Shown here piece after piece: positions 33,601-39,954 of a stretch of DNA of 64,000 bases (its first letter is position 1; each line of letters begins with the position of its first letter). Source of the DNA: Owenia fusiformis (Eukaryota > Annelida > Polychaeta > Sabellida > Oweniidae); assembly GCA_903813345.2 (NCBI GenBank), contig CAIIXF020000012.1, positions 9,506,432 through 9,570,431 on the forward strand, in the 5' to 3' direction. The notes below the pieces were generated by a model. That model was given only the letters and a program-made list of their open reading frames with translations. It did not search any database and had not been told where the DNA came from. The position numbers and the translations under genes were made by a program.

Positions 33601-35336
33601 AATTTGAGAAGAATGCGAGGGAAAAATGATTTGCGTGATATGAGAGAAGGGGATTTCTATTCAATTTCCTGTGATTAACTGACAAAAGGTAGGTGGCGCT
33701 AGATAAGGCATCGGCCAAACTTAGGAGGGAATACTGAAGAATAAGGCCAAATGAGAGAATAAATGGTATTTTTGATAGTCGAACACCCAAGCTTAGCCTA
33801 CAGGCTCGGCTTCTGTTTTAGTAGACCCATTCTTTAAAATAAAGTATTTCTCAAAGGAGGTGCATAATAAAATAAATACTGGATGACCATGAGGTGGATA
33901 TGCCAGAATACCTATCCGAGGAAAAAATACTAGGCAAGGCGAAGCCGAGCCTAGTATTTCTTTTCGAGTAATTTGTTTATTACTTCATAAATAAAAGGGG
34001 AATATTACCATACCTGATAGAATATATGAAAGTTGCATTCCTGTGGTGACTGATGAACAACTCTGGTCTTCTCTAATAAGTAGGTTTCTATAGCAGCACC
34101 ATCTATACAGCCATTCCTATTGAAAAGATTAAGAAATATTGTCAAAAATGCCATTTTATCAAATTAGTGCCATTTAAGGAAAAATTCTTAGGCAGCACTC
34201 GTGAATTCAATATCTAAATAAATAAATTGGCCATAAAAGCTGGAAGCTAACTTTTGAATTCACAAATACTAACTCAGTTTTCAGGACATTAACATTAAAA
34301 ATGTCCTCACCTTCTATTTGTTGCAGATGCTGAATGCCAAACACAGAAAATGAACACCATCAACAACAAAAATTTGAGACGATTAAGCTATATATTAATA
34401 CAATGTCACCACTTCCACTTGGTGACAAAAAAGGCACTCAGAATGATTTTGGGAAGTGGTGGGCACTTATTCTTCAGCTAGAATTCTTACTTTGAATATG
34501 TTTGTAGATTTGGAGATGTTTGACGGCTAATTTCACAGAAAAAATTCTAACAACTAGATATACCTTTGGAATTGAAGCTGTATAAATTTTCCAAATCTTG
34601 AGCTGTTGTGGTTCCTAGTTGTACTTGCATTACCTGAAATGGGCATAGTAATAAAATAATAATTATGCATAACAACACATGGGGACACCACTATACAGAA
34701 TATCACTAATTCTGGATAAAATGACATCTGAATGTATATACATGCATGATGTAGCTATTTAAGTTTCCATGTCAAATTACCAACAGAGATCTTATTCCAC
34801 TTAAAATCCAAAGCAATGGAATGAGTAATAAAAATGCAAGTTAAATGCAAAACATTTTTGTCTCATCTGAAGGAACAAACATGACTTAAAAACAATAGTG
34901 TGACTCACATTGTTTCTCAACACCACATTAAAGCTTAATACCTTACCAAATGCCTCTAAGATGGGGTTAGAATCTAATACTTTCTGCTCAATACGACTAC
35001 CAGCAGACACATGACTGAAAATGGATAAATTTGTAACAAAATTCATGATTCCAAAATGTCACGATCATTAGTTTAGCAACGGATTTTGTCTTAGTTTAGC
35101 AACGGATTTTGTCTTAGTTTAGTCAAATTTTTACTGAACAGAAACATCTTGCGAAGTCATTATATAAAAAAATCAATTCAAAAGTGGCTTGCTTTGAATA
35201 AATGAATTGATTAGAAAACTGACATATATACAGAAACGCAATATAAATTAATACACTAATATGGTTTCATATAATACCTTGTTCCAGAATTGGAGACTGC
35301 AGTCAGGTAACGCATTACGTGTTTGGCAGACACAGT
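15556..35336 (-). CDS. MYO19: Unconventional myosin XIX, 5'-incomplete gene of 18 recognisable exons
   Basis: Class XIX myosins are actin motors that bind mitochondria. Exons, in transcription order: 35278-35336, 34947-35014, 34564-34633, 34014-34116, 31964-32057, 31484-31569, 31193-31268, 24702-24888, 24047-24236, 20958-21068, 20237-20413, 19741-19875, 19387-19565, 18539-18769, 17881-17986, 17436-17556, 16769-17124 and probably 15556-15624. Every junction is AG...GT and in phase, giving 805 residues. Visible are switch I ([10 protein letters not shown]), switch II (DIYGFE), actin-binding HYIRCIKPN, the SH helix ([11 protein letters not shown]), the converter ([12 protein letters not shown]) and two IQ motifs. 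[24 protein letters not shown] and EECSLNRPS point to class XIX rather than V, VII or XV. The P-loop and about 130 N-terminal residues are missing, probably in the 35501-36000 gap. The tail is shorter than in vertebrates and not recognisably similar. Confidence 0.93.
15625..16768. other. MYO19 intron 17
   Basis: Contains the best-preserved copy of the GTCACCACC MITE-like repeat (16045-16172). No gene is seen otherwise; the short frame 16383-16628 has no recognisable product. Confidence 0.5.
16769..17124 (-). CDS. MYO19: MYO19 exon 17: second IQ motif and start of tail
   Basis: This 356-nt exon begins by completing the IQ motif ([14 protein letters not shown]). It continues with a basic, proline-rich stretch ([16 protein letters not shown]), then [19 protein letters not shown] and [19 protein letters not shown], and ends RRRMPR before GTAAGT. 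The region after the IQ motif is where the mitochondrial outer-membrane binding part lies in vertebrate MYO19. I see no clear similarity there, but the basic stretch is compatible with membrane contact. Confidence 0.88.
17436..17556 (-). CDS. MYO19: MYO19 exon 16: first IQ motif
   Basis: Reads [20 protein letters not shown] then [20 protein letters not shown]. It follows the converter and forms the lever-arm helix that binds calmodulin or light chains. Acceptor TATTTCAG, donor GTATCT, ends in phase 1. Confidence 0.9.
17881..17986 (-). CDS. MYO19: MYO19 exon 15: converter
   Basis: Encodes [20 protein letters not shown] then [14 protein letters not shown]. The FGRTKIFL string is the hallmark of the end of the myosin motor. 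Acceptor ACAGTAG, donor GTTAAT. Confidence 0.92.
18539..18769 (-). CDS. MYO19: MYO19 exon 14: relay to converter, with basic insert
   Basis: Opens with [19 protein letters not shown], then an acidic linker ([11 protein letters not shown]), then [16 protein letters not shown]. The only donor giving the correct phase is the weak GTGCTA after ...GGTTG; a TAG follows within that intron. The basic cluster between relay and converter is an insertion compared with most myosins. Confidence 0.8.
19387..19565 (-). CDS. MYO19: MYO19 exon 13: actin-binding and SH1/SH2 region
   Basis: Contains [20 protein letters not shown] and [20 protein letters not shown], the conserved actin-contact and force-relay helices. 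Donor GTAACA; ends in phase 2. Confidence 0.95.
19741..19875 (-). CDS. MYO19: MYO19 exon 12: loop 2 region
   Basis: [20 protein letters not shown] is followed by a charged loop ([17 protein letters not shown]). The lysine cluster is in the position of loop 2, a surface contact with actin. 45 codons, phase 0 at both ends. Confidence 0.92.
20237..20413 (-). CDS. MYO19: MYO19 exon 11: lower 50-kDa domain
   Basis: Begins [20 protein letters not shown] and includes [20 protein letters not shown], the conserved 'HYAG-V-Y' region. [14 protein letters not shown] lies between. 59 codons, phase 0 at both ends. Confidence 0.95.
20445..20650. repeat. GTGGGTGCAA-type dispersed repeat ending GGAGATCACTGA
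   Basis: The sequence alternates GTGGGTGCAAAA, CCAAAATTGGTCAAAATATG and CAGGTGGGTGC, and ends GGGGAGATCACTGA. An inverted relative at 31667-31849 is bounded by CAGTGATCTCC and GGAGATCACTG, suggesting a MITE about 185 bp long. Confidence 0.6.
20958..21068 (-). CDS. MYO19: MYO19 exon 10
   Basis: Reads [20 protein letters not shown] then [17 protein letters not shown]. It continues the HF-hinge after switch II and matches the W-F-DN--C--L-E pattern. 37 codons, phase 0 at both ends. Confidence 0.93.
21148..23370. mobile_element. Pearl/HINE-like element 1 with ~146-bp internal tandem repeats
   Basis: The left end (AACAGCAACTCCACGGAGTAG) is followed by CCCACCGAA at 21186-21194. About six copies of a ~146-bp unit (GCCGCCATCTTGAAAA ... 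AAATGGCCGCCATTTTGAA) lie near 21220, 21370, 21510, 21657, 21806 and 21952. The right end carries an ACGG microsatellite, a CGAAC-TTT-GTTCG hairpin and TTCGGTGGG at 23356-23364. This layout is that described for pearl elements of bivalves and HINE/Helentron derivatives. About 1 kb at 22100-23150 looks unrelated and may be a later insertion. Confidence 0.65.
22516..22740. repeat. 37-bp minisatellite, about 6 copies
   Basis: The unit TTTGAACTATAACCATGTGC followed by TTCAACATACATGGTCC recurs with near-perfect 37-bp spacing inside the possible insertion in element 1. Confidence 0.9.
23477..23960. repeat. ~30-bp minisatellite (CATTTCCAAATGGGTGTGGG)
   Basis: About 16 diverged copies of a roughly 30-bp unit containing CATTTCCAAATGGGTGTGGG and TGCAA. 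Because the unit length is close to a multiple of three, several frames stay open on both strands. None resembles a protein. It lies 90 bp from MYO19 exon 9. Confidence 0.85.
24047..24236 (-). CDS. MYO19: MYO19 exon 9: switch II
   Basis: Reads [20 protein letters not shown], then [16 protein letters not shown], then [18 protein letters not shown] and [15 protein letters not shown] is switch II. The combination [12 protein letters not shown] with [10 protein letters not shown] is the strongest evidence for class XIX. Confidence 0.97.
24702..24888 (-). CDS. MYO19: MYO19 exon 8
   Basis: [20 protein letters not shown] is followed by [19 protein letters not shown] and [12 protein letters not shown], the helix leading into LFDWLV of the next exon. 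Donor GTGGGT, phase 2. Confidence 0.95.
24925..25975. mobile_element. Pearl/HINE-like element 2
   Basis: The left end (AACGGCAACGCCAAAGCGTAG) leads to CCCATCGAA at 24959-24967. Repeats of about 150 bp follow (AAAATGGCGGCCATTTT, TTCTACCAAAAGTGTCAT, ACCAAATATGAACAAAATCG). Then come an ACGG-rich microsatellite at about 25850-25925 and TTCGATGGG at 25955-25963. It has the same architecture as element 1 but diverged internal repeats. Confidence 0.7.
26050..26883. mobile_element. Foldback element: 834-bp near-perfect palindrome
   Basis: The left arm begins GCAGACAGAGCCTGTGGG and the right arm ends with its inverse. The arms are about 410 bp each around a centre near 26465 (GTGCGGAGCT / GCTCCGCACC). 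The motif GGGTGCGGAGCTA occurs near both the outer and inner ends of the arms. It is AT-rich inside with no convincing coding capacity; the mirrored 76-78-codon frames in the two arms are by-products. Confidence 0.92.
27050..27535. repeat. ~161-bp tandem triplication
   Basis: Three copies start at about 27055, 27218 and 27379 with GGAAAATCCAAAATGGCCGC and include GAATTTCAAATGAATCCCT and GGTTTGGCTGGAAACCTGTA. A small ~15-bp repeat (GATGCGATAATAAG) follows at about 27570-27625. Confidence 0.9.
28179..29234 (-). pseudogene. HEADTR/DTDV-type repeat-borne protein relic, left arm
   Basis: Minus-strand frames give, from N to [20 protein letters not shown], then [18 protein letters not shown] and [19 protein letters not shown], then [19 protein letters not shown] and IDKIPPTKE, then a [15 protein letters not shown] tail. 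I recognise this order from large uncharacterised repeat-encoded proteins of invertebrates and fish, where HEEADTR and DTDV lie in a nuclease-like core. Several frameshifts and stops mark it as dead. The function of the intact family is not known to me. Confidence 0.6.
29522..30891 (+). pseudogene. HEADTR/DTDV-type repeat-borne protein relic, right arm
   Basis: The plus-strand frames mirror the left arm: [19 protein letters not shown] and [18 protein letters not shown] at 29522-29794, then broken pieces ending in [34 protein letters not shown] and [15 protein letters not shown]. It has more indels than the left arm in the HEADTR region. Confidence 0.6.
31193..31268 (-). CDS. MYO19: MYO19 exon 7
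   Basis: [20 protein letters not shown] is the conserved 'VLAGVLHLGNI-F' element. The intron that follows in the transcript is 6.3 kb and contains the inverted duplication and the 834-bp foldback. Confidence 0.95.
31484..31569 (-). CDS. MYO19: MYO19 exon 6
   Basis: [20 protein letters not shown] then EEKQLQIFK, the 'F--T--A---LGI----Q--IFK' segment. Phase 0 exit. Confidence 0.93.
31667..31849. repeat. MITE with CAGTGATCTCC inverted ends
   Basis: Bounded by CAGTGATCTCC and GGAGATCACTG. The body has CCACCCACCTGA, GCACCCACCTGA and AAAATTGGCATATTTAGACC. It is related in inverse orientation to 20445-20650 and lies in the intron between MYO19 exons 5 and 6. Confidence 0.65.
31964..32057 (-). CDS. 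MYO19: MYO19 exon 5
   Basis: [20 protein letters not shown] then [11 protein letters not shown], upper 50-kDa domain. The 930-bp minisatellite at 32115-33045 lies in the intron just upstream of this exon. Confidence 0.92.
32115..33045. repeat. ~26-bp minisatellite (GGGGGTAGCTTTTCATTTAC)
   Basis: About 35 copies of GGGGGTAGCTTTTCATTTAC plus AAGTAA, with the G-run varying from 2 to 10 bases. A central block has diverged variants (GGTGGCAGCTTTTCGTTTAC). It lies in the MYO19 intron between exons 4 and 5. Confidence 0.97.
33173..33321. mobile_element. MITE with CAGTRAAACCTGT inverted ends
   Basis: Starts CAGTGAAACCTGTATAGTG and ends ACAGGTTTTACTG, a 13-bp inverted repeat with one mismatch; TA follows at the right. 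This is the typical form of short Tc1/mariner-type MITEs. No coding capacity. Confidence 0.6.
33390..33872. mobile_element. MITE with TTATTATGCACCTC inverted ends
   Basis: A 14-bp inverted repeat (TTATTATGCACCTC/GAGGTGCATAATAA) bounds about 480 bp. The string ATGCCAGAATACCTATCC occurs inside (near 33518) and again just outside (near 33901). Outside it, at 33936-33961, AATACTAGGC and GCCTAGTATT form a hairpin. Confidence 0.55.
34014..34116 (-). CDS. MYO19: MYO19 exon 4
   Basis: [20 protein letters not shown] then [14 protein letters not shown], the universally conserved 'TYLLEKSRV ... NFHIFYQ' block. Confidence 0.96.
34564..34633 (-). CDS. MYO19: MYO19 exon 3: switch I
   Basis: [20 protein letters not shown] then QFQR. 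The N-x-NSSRFGKF string is switch I, which senses the ATP gamma-phosphate. All key residues are present. Confidence 0.96.
34947..35014 (-). CDS. MYO19: MYO19 exon 2
   Basis: [20 protein letters not shown] then EAFG, the segment leading into switch I. Donor GTAAGG. Confidence 0.93.
35278..35336 (-). CDS. MYO19: MYO19 exon 1 visible (just after the P-loop)
   Basis: [19 protein letters not shown] fits immediately after GESGAGK of the P-loop, starting in phase 0. The upstream P-loop exon is not found in 35337-35500 or 36001-37345, so it is probably in the gap. Confidence 0.85.
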
Positions 35337-35339
35337 CTG

Positions 35340-35495
35340 AAATAAAGATTTGTGATAATAAAGATTTGTGATAATAAAGATTTGTGATAATAAAGATTTG
35401 TGATAATAAAGATTTGTGATAATAAAGATTTGTGATAATAAAGATTTGTGATAATAAAGATTTGTGATAATTAAGATTTGTGATAATTAAGACAA
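35340..35495. repeat. 16-bp tandem repeat abutting the assembly gap
   Basis: About nine copies of AATAAAGATTTGTGAT run up to the start of the gap, with the last units slightly changed (AATTAAGATTTGTGAT). The array may continue into the gap and be its cause. Confidence 0.95.
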
Positions 35496-35500
35496 TGTGA

Positions 35501-36000
35501 NNNNNNNNNNNNNNNNNNNNNNNNNNNNNNNNNNNNNNNNNNNNNNNNNNNNNNNNNNNNNNNNNNNNNNNNNNNNNNNNNNNNNNNNNNNNNNNNNNNN
35601 NNNNNNNNNNNNNNNNNNNNNNNNNNNNNNNNNNNNNNNNNNNNNNNNNNNNNNNNNNNNNNNNNNNNNNNNNNNNNNNNNNNNNNNNNNNNNNNNNNNN
35701 NNNNNNNNNNNNNNNNNNNNNNNNNNNNNNNNNNNNNNNNNNNNNNNNNNNNNNNNNNNNNNNNNNNNNNNNNNNNNNNNNNNNNNNNNNNNNNNNNNNN
35801 NNNNNNNNNNNNNNNNNNNNNNNNNNNNNNNNNNNNNNNNNNNNNNNNNNNNNNNNNNNNNNNNNNNNNNNNNNNNNNNNNNNNNNNNNNNNNNNNNNNN
35901 NNNNNNNNNNNNNNNNNNNNNNNNNNNNNNNNNNNNNNNNNNNNNNNNNNNNNNNNNNNNNNNNNNNNNNNNNNNNNNNNNNNNNNNNNNNNNNNNNNNN
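35501..36000. other. Assembly gap (500 N)
   Basis: Exactly 500 undetermined bases. The round number suggests a placeholder of unknown true size. The missing P-loop exon of the myosin gene is most likely here or beyond. Confidence 0.99.
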
Positions 36001-37345
36001 ACACTTTTAAAATGCTTTATAGCATGGGCTTTCAAGAGAAAGACCATGTTTATAGGCGTCGTCTTGTATTGATAGTAGCCGAGACAACACAAGTCCCAAG
36101 TCTGTATGTTTACTCTCATTTCTTCACTTTTAAGAGTTAAGTCATCATATTTTGCATGCATATTCCTTGAAGAAATCCTAACATAGAATTTTATTGGTTT
36201 CGATTATAATTTATTTGTTAAAAATCGAGAAACGTTTGATTTGTATTGGTCCATAATCAGAATTATCCATTTTGTGTAACAAATGCAACATTTTGACGTC
36301 ATTAATAAAAATTGAAGTTATAAATGATAGATACAATATGGTGTCTCTAATCTTATTGACAATAACTATCATCCTAGATATTTTTGCCAGTCATCAGATC
36401 ATGCATTGGAAGAGTACCCCAATGAGAAATGCATTCATTGATTGTGGCAAGCAGTGAATTGGCAAAACAGTGGTGGAGTCACACCATCAATTGTTATTGG
36501 ACTTCAAACAGAAGTGAAGGTTACACGCAAATGATATATCCATTGCATGGAGTAAGTAATTATCTTAGATATAACGAAACATATGAGTTAAAAAATAAAT
36601 CGTGAAGCATTCTTATTGTTTTTATGAAAAATAGCATGCTCCGTCACAGCGGACAAATCTTTCGATACTAGCCTGTGATATCTAGAATGGAGGAACCCCA
36701 TCTTAGACGCAGCAGCCGAAATCACATCAAGACAATAACGGTATCTGTTATCACGTATTATCTAGTTAGATTTTATTTTCAAGTGCAGATTTTATTTTTC
36801 AAGTGCAGATTTTATTTACAAGTGCTCATCACTAAATCGAACCATAGACTTTCACAAGAGAGTCGGAGAGTCTTGAAAGCCCATGACCGAACACAATGTA
36901 TTGTATTATTGTACGAAGTTTTATCAAAATTTACCCAATAAGTCTTCATATGTAGTATTACGTTGTCATTTATTTAATTGGTTACGCTTTGAGATTATGA
37001 GATTAAGTCTTAAAATCGATGTTTTTAAGCCGGTGTGAAAGAAATGATGGTCCCCCAGGGATTATGGTCCCCTTTCTTAACGGCCCTTACTGGCCCTGAT
37101 TGCGTATAAGATAATTAGGAAAAGAGTTGTATTTAGGTCACCATATAAATCAATGGAGAGTAGGACCATAATTTGATGGGACCTCCTACCCTTTTACACC
37201 GGCTAAAATCCCCTGTTGCTTCGACTTACAAATATCTTCCGACTGCTCTGCTCTGCGGCAATTTAGAATCGAAATAAATGATACATTTTGGGACTTGTTG
37301 CTCCAAAAATTGGTATATCAGATCAGCCTTTATGAATAATCTTCA
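36001..37345. other. Intergenic between gap and ATP-grasp gene
   Basis: I looked on the minus strand for a myosin N-terminus (GESGAGK codons) and found none. Apart from the inverted-repeat element at 37029-37203, nothing is recognised. The small frames at 36272 and 36675 have no support. Confidence 0.5.
37029..37203. mobile_element. MITE with GCCGGTGT inverted ends (copy 1)
   Basis: About 175 bp starting GCCGGTGTGAAAGAAATGAT and ending CCCTTTTACACCGGC. It carries GGTCCCC and GGACCATAAT blocks and CACCATATAAATCAATGGAG. An inverted-orientation relative lies at 58214-58388. This copy sits 143 bp beyond the ATP-grasp stop codon. Confidence 0.75.
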
Positions 37346-38740
37346 TTAATTATTCCACCAAGGCGAGTATTCTGGATGTTTCAGTAGACTCACTTTCAAA
37401 ACTTCCATTTTGTCCACGCAAGCCTGATAAGAAGAATCTATGATACTGAGAAATCCAAGGTTGAACCCTGACTCTCCCTTTGGTTCAACTACAGTATCGG
37501 CTTCATGGCCAAATGTTGCGATGTCGGAATACTCCGAGAGCTTGTCAAGGTCGATAAAATCGGCAACTTTTCCAGAACCAAAAGTAGCCATATACACGTA
37601 CAACCCGTATCGGTCGGGTTTGTGTGTAGGGGTTTCTGGAATTACACCTCTGCTGATGTTAAGGTGTGCCTCAATGATATCTCCCTTGTTTAACACCTCA
37701 TCGTACAACTTGAACATTAATGGGAAACTTCTCCCGTTCATCTCCATTAGCTTGATGGTTCCGTCGCTGAAAACGAACACCTCTGCATCGACAAATTCGT
37801 TATCAAAGCCATATTTTTGAAGATTTTCAACAAGCGCTACGTACACTCTCCACATGTTGTCTTGTGTTTCCTCTGCCAGGACTGAGGGAAGGCCGACTCC
37901 CTGAAAACATTGGGGTCGGTGCTTGAAGTAAATATTATCGCTTATAGCCCAAGGGACTATTTTCCCATGCCCAACGATACCGTCTATTGTGTGTATAGTT
38001 ACCGGCGTCTTTCCAATGTCTACGTACTCTTCCAGCATGACGATTCCACTCAGAGCTTGTGGATAGAGGTCCAAGTTCAGGAACTTCTTGATTAGACCCC
38101 GAAACGGTTGTAGAACCACCTTTATGTCATCTTTGATGAGATTCATGTAGTTTCCGAGACTTTCCTCGTCTGAAGCGATTCCAACCAAACACGATGTCGT
38201 CCCCATGGCGGGTTTAACGAACACAGGAAAGTCATTTGGAGCAGTTAACATCGCATGTTTGCTACTGAAATCGAACTTCATCACATCAGCGCAGTCATAG
38301 TTAACATTCACGTTTGCTTTGGAACCAATCAAAAGTCTGGTGTAGTATTTGTTAAGACAGACAAATGAACCTTCGAACGCTGGCCCCGTTAGGTGAGGAA
38401 ATGTCGCCACCAGCGCCGCTTGGACAAGGCCGCCAACGTCAGCGACACCTATCACGCAATCTATATTCTCCGAATTCACAATCACAGATGCGTTTCTGTA
38501 AATAACTTCCAAATCAACTGGCTTTTCTACAACATATAAGTCCCAATAGAAAATAAATGTACAATTTTTGTATGATCCCCGGTCCTGTTTTGTCCTAATG
38601 TGCCTCTTCACCGTTGTGTCGTAATGTTTTCCCGGGGCGACTACTAAGATACGTGACCGCTTTAACTCCTTTGTGTCATGCTCAGCCTTTATTGTATTTT
38701 CCATGATGCTTGTTGGCGGACATACGAACACACTGTACAT
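37346..38740 (-). CDS. Intronless ATP-grasp domain protein
   Basis: A single 464-codon frame, far longer than chance in this AT-rich DNA and visibly richer in GC than its flanks. The pattern is that of an ATP-grasp ligase: an N-terminal nucleotide-binding-like region (RSRILVVAPG from residue 29, IDCVIGVADVGG at 93-104), FPVFVKPAMGTTS (171-183) with the ATP-contacting lysine, VMLEEYV (234-240), and the metal-binding end FVDAEVFVFSDGTIKLMEMN (317-336) followed by GR. Such enzymes join a carboxylate to an amine or similar nucleophile via an acylphosphate; the substrate here is unknown. The start at residue 1 or at MENT (residue 13) is undecided. No signal peptide or membrane segment is visible. 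The lack of introns beside intron-rich genes suggests a retrocopy or horizontal acquisition. Confidence 0.85.
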   Translation of the reverse strand: MYSVFVCPPTSIMENTIKAEHDTKELKRSRILVVAPGKHYDTTVKRHIRTKQDRGSYKNCTFIFYWDLYVVEKPVDLEVIYRNASVIVNSENIDCVIGVADVGGLVQAALVATFPHLTGPAFEGSFVCLNKYYTRLLIGSKANVNVNYDCADVMKFDFSSKHAMLTAPNDFPVFVKPAMGTTSCLVGIASDEESLGNYMNLIKDDIKVVLQPFRGLIKKFLNLDLYPQALSGIVMLEEYVDIGKTPVTIHTIDGIVGHGKIVPWAISDNIYFKHRPQCFQGVGLPSVLAEETQDNMWRVYVALVENLQKYGFDNEFVDAEVFVFSDGTIKLMEMNGRSFPLMFKLYDEVLNKGDIIEAHLNISRGVIPETPTHKPDRYGLYVYMATFGSGKVADFIDLDKLSEYSDIATFGHEADTVVEPKGESGFNLGFLSIIDSSYQACVDKMEVLKVSLLKHPEYSPWWNN

Positions 38741-39769
38741 GCACTTTTTATCGACTTATATTAAATCCGTTTAAATACGAAGCTAGGTCAACTTAACTCA
38801 CGAGTGACAAACACACGCTGATCTTGAGATATCGATGTATTTGTTGAACCCTACTTGAAAAGAGATCCGCTTGAAACTAGTATTTTCGTATTTGTTCTTC
38901 AATCATTAAGCCAATGTTAAGTTTGAAAATAAATTTAATCTTTCCAATATTACCTTTCCCGACTTTTAAAACATTTATTCATCTATTCATCTTCTGTTCA
39001 AATATTTTAACTCCCTGCCATTTTAGAATTTAAATGTTTAGATGTTAGATCATGAAATACAACTTAACATTGTACTTTAAAACACACCATTTCCTCTATT
39101 ACATTGAATAGTCCAGATCAAGCAAAGTTATATTATTTCATCCATATAATCTTCAACGATTCTACGATTTTATGTAATATCATGAGGAAAGGGGCTTTCA
39201 AATATCCTTAATACAGAATCCTATGGAAGGCGGGCAAGTATTAAAGGTCATCAACTACGTCATCGAGGGAATTTCCATATCCCATCGATCTGGTTAATCT
39301 GGTTTTATATTTGACAACCGTGACTTCAGACTGTCATAGATGTTCTGTAAATCAAACTTGCCAAGTGTGAAGGTAATATCCTAGATTCTAAAATGTTGAA
39401 GTATACAGAAGGATTCCATTTCGTTTTGCAAAAGGGTATTCCCCGTTTTCACCAACTACGTCATCGACGGAATTTACGAACGCCTTTTCGTGCCGTTAGA
39501 GTTGATAACAACGTTTTTCGAACGTCGTGCTATATCTAATATGATCCTTAAATACTGTTCATTGTAAGAGTCCATTTTGTTGTTATACACATTCACAACT
39601 AATTTATCTTAGAAAGTGAACTTGGGCCTTTTTACGATAACTACAATATCGAAATTGTATTGAGATACACATGGCAAATATTTCTCTATGATTATTTTGA
39701 GAAACACATTATATTCATTATATTATATTATTATCACGGTGTTCAACCCAAACGCTCTAACATGCACGA
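38741..39769. other. Upstream region of the ATP-grasp gene
   Basis: No coding feature. The phrase CAACTACGTCATCGA-GGAATT occurs twice, near 39250 and 39450, as a short direct duplication. Confidence 0.4.
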
Positions 39770-39808
39770 CGGAGCGTTTCATTACTGAAACTAAAAAGAA
39801 ACGCTCCG
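39770..39808. repeat. Hairpin CGGAGCGTTTC / GAAACGCTCCG
   Basis: A perfect 11-bp inverted repeat with a 17-nt loop, 12 bp upstream of the ATG at 39820. GAAACGCTCCGG recurs near 40210. Confidence 0.7.
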
Positions 39809-39819
39809 GAGTAGGAAAT

Positions 39820-39954
39820 ATGGCGGGCGGGAATGATAAGCCGTCTGACGATTTCCCAATAATGGGTATAAGAGGTATGTGTTACTTATTTCGAGTATAC
39901 CATTCGATGGGTGTGATATTCATGTTGTACTTGGCTGGCTCTCTGAAGCAATGA
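39820..39954 (+). CDS. Possible small ORF or first exon (MAGGNDKPSDDF...)
   Basis: An ATG in AATATGG context opens MAGGNDKPSDDFPIMGIR. A GT donor (AGAG|GTATGT) follows at 39875, so this may be a 55-nt first coding exon. Alternatively the frame reads on for 44 codons with a hydrophobic segment (GVIFMLYLAGSL), as in a tiny membrane protein. An 11-bp hairpin (CGGAGCGTTTC/GAAACGCTCCG) lies just upstream. No later exon was recognised. Confidence 0.25.
   Translation: MAGGNDKPSDDFPIMGIRGMCYLFRVYHSMGVIFMLYLAGSLKQ

Noticed and set aside
35471-36161. Long open frames through the gap on both strands
   Set aside because: They consist of undetermined bases and carry no information.
37440-38095. Plus-strand ORFs opposite the ATP-grasp gene
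   Set aside because: Shadows of the minus-strand coding frame.
37346-38740. Identification as MysC of mycosporine biosynthesis
   Set aside because: Length is similar and both are ATP-grasp enzymes, but the hydrophobic N-terminus and motifs I associate with MysC are absent.
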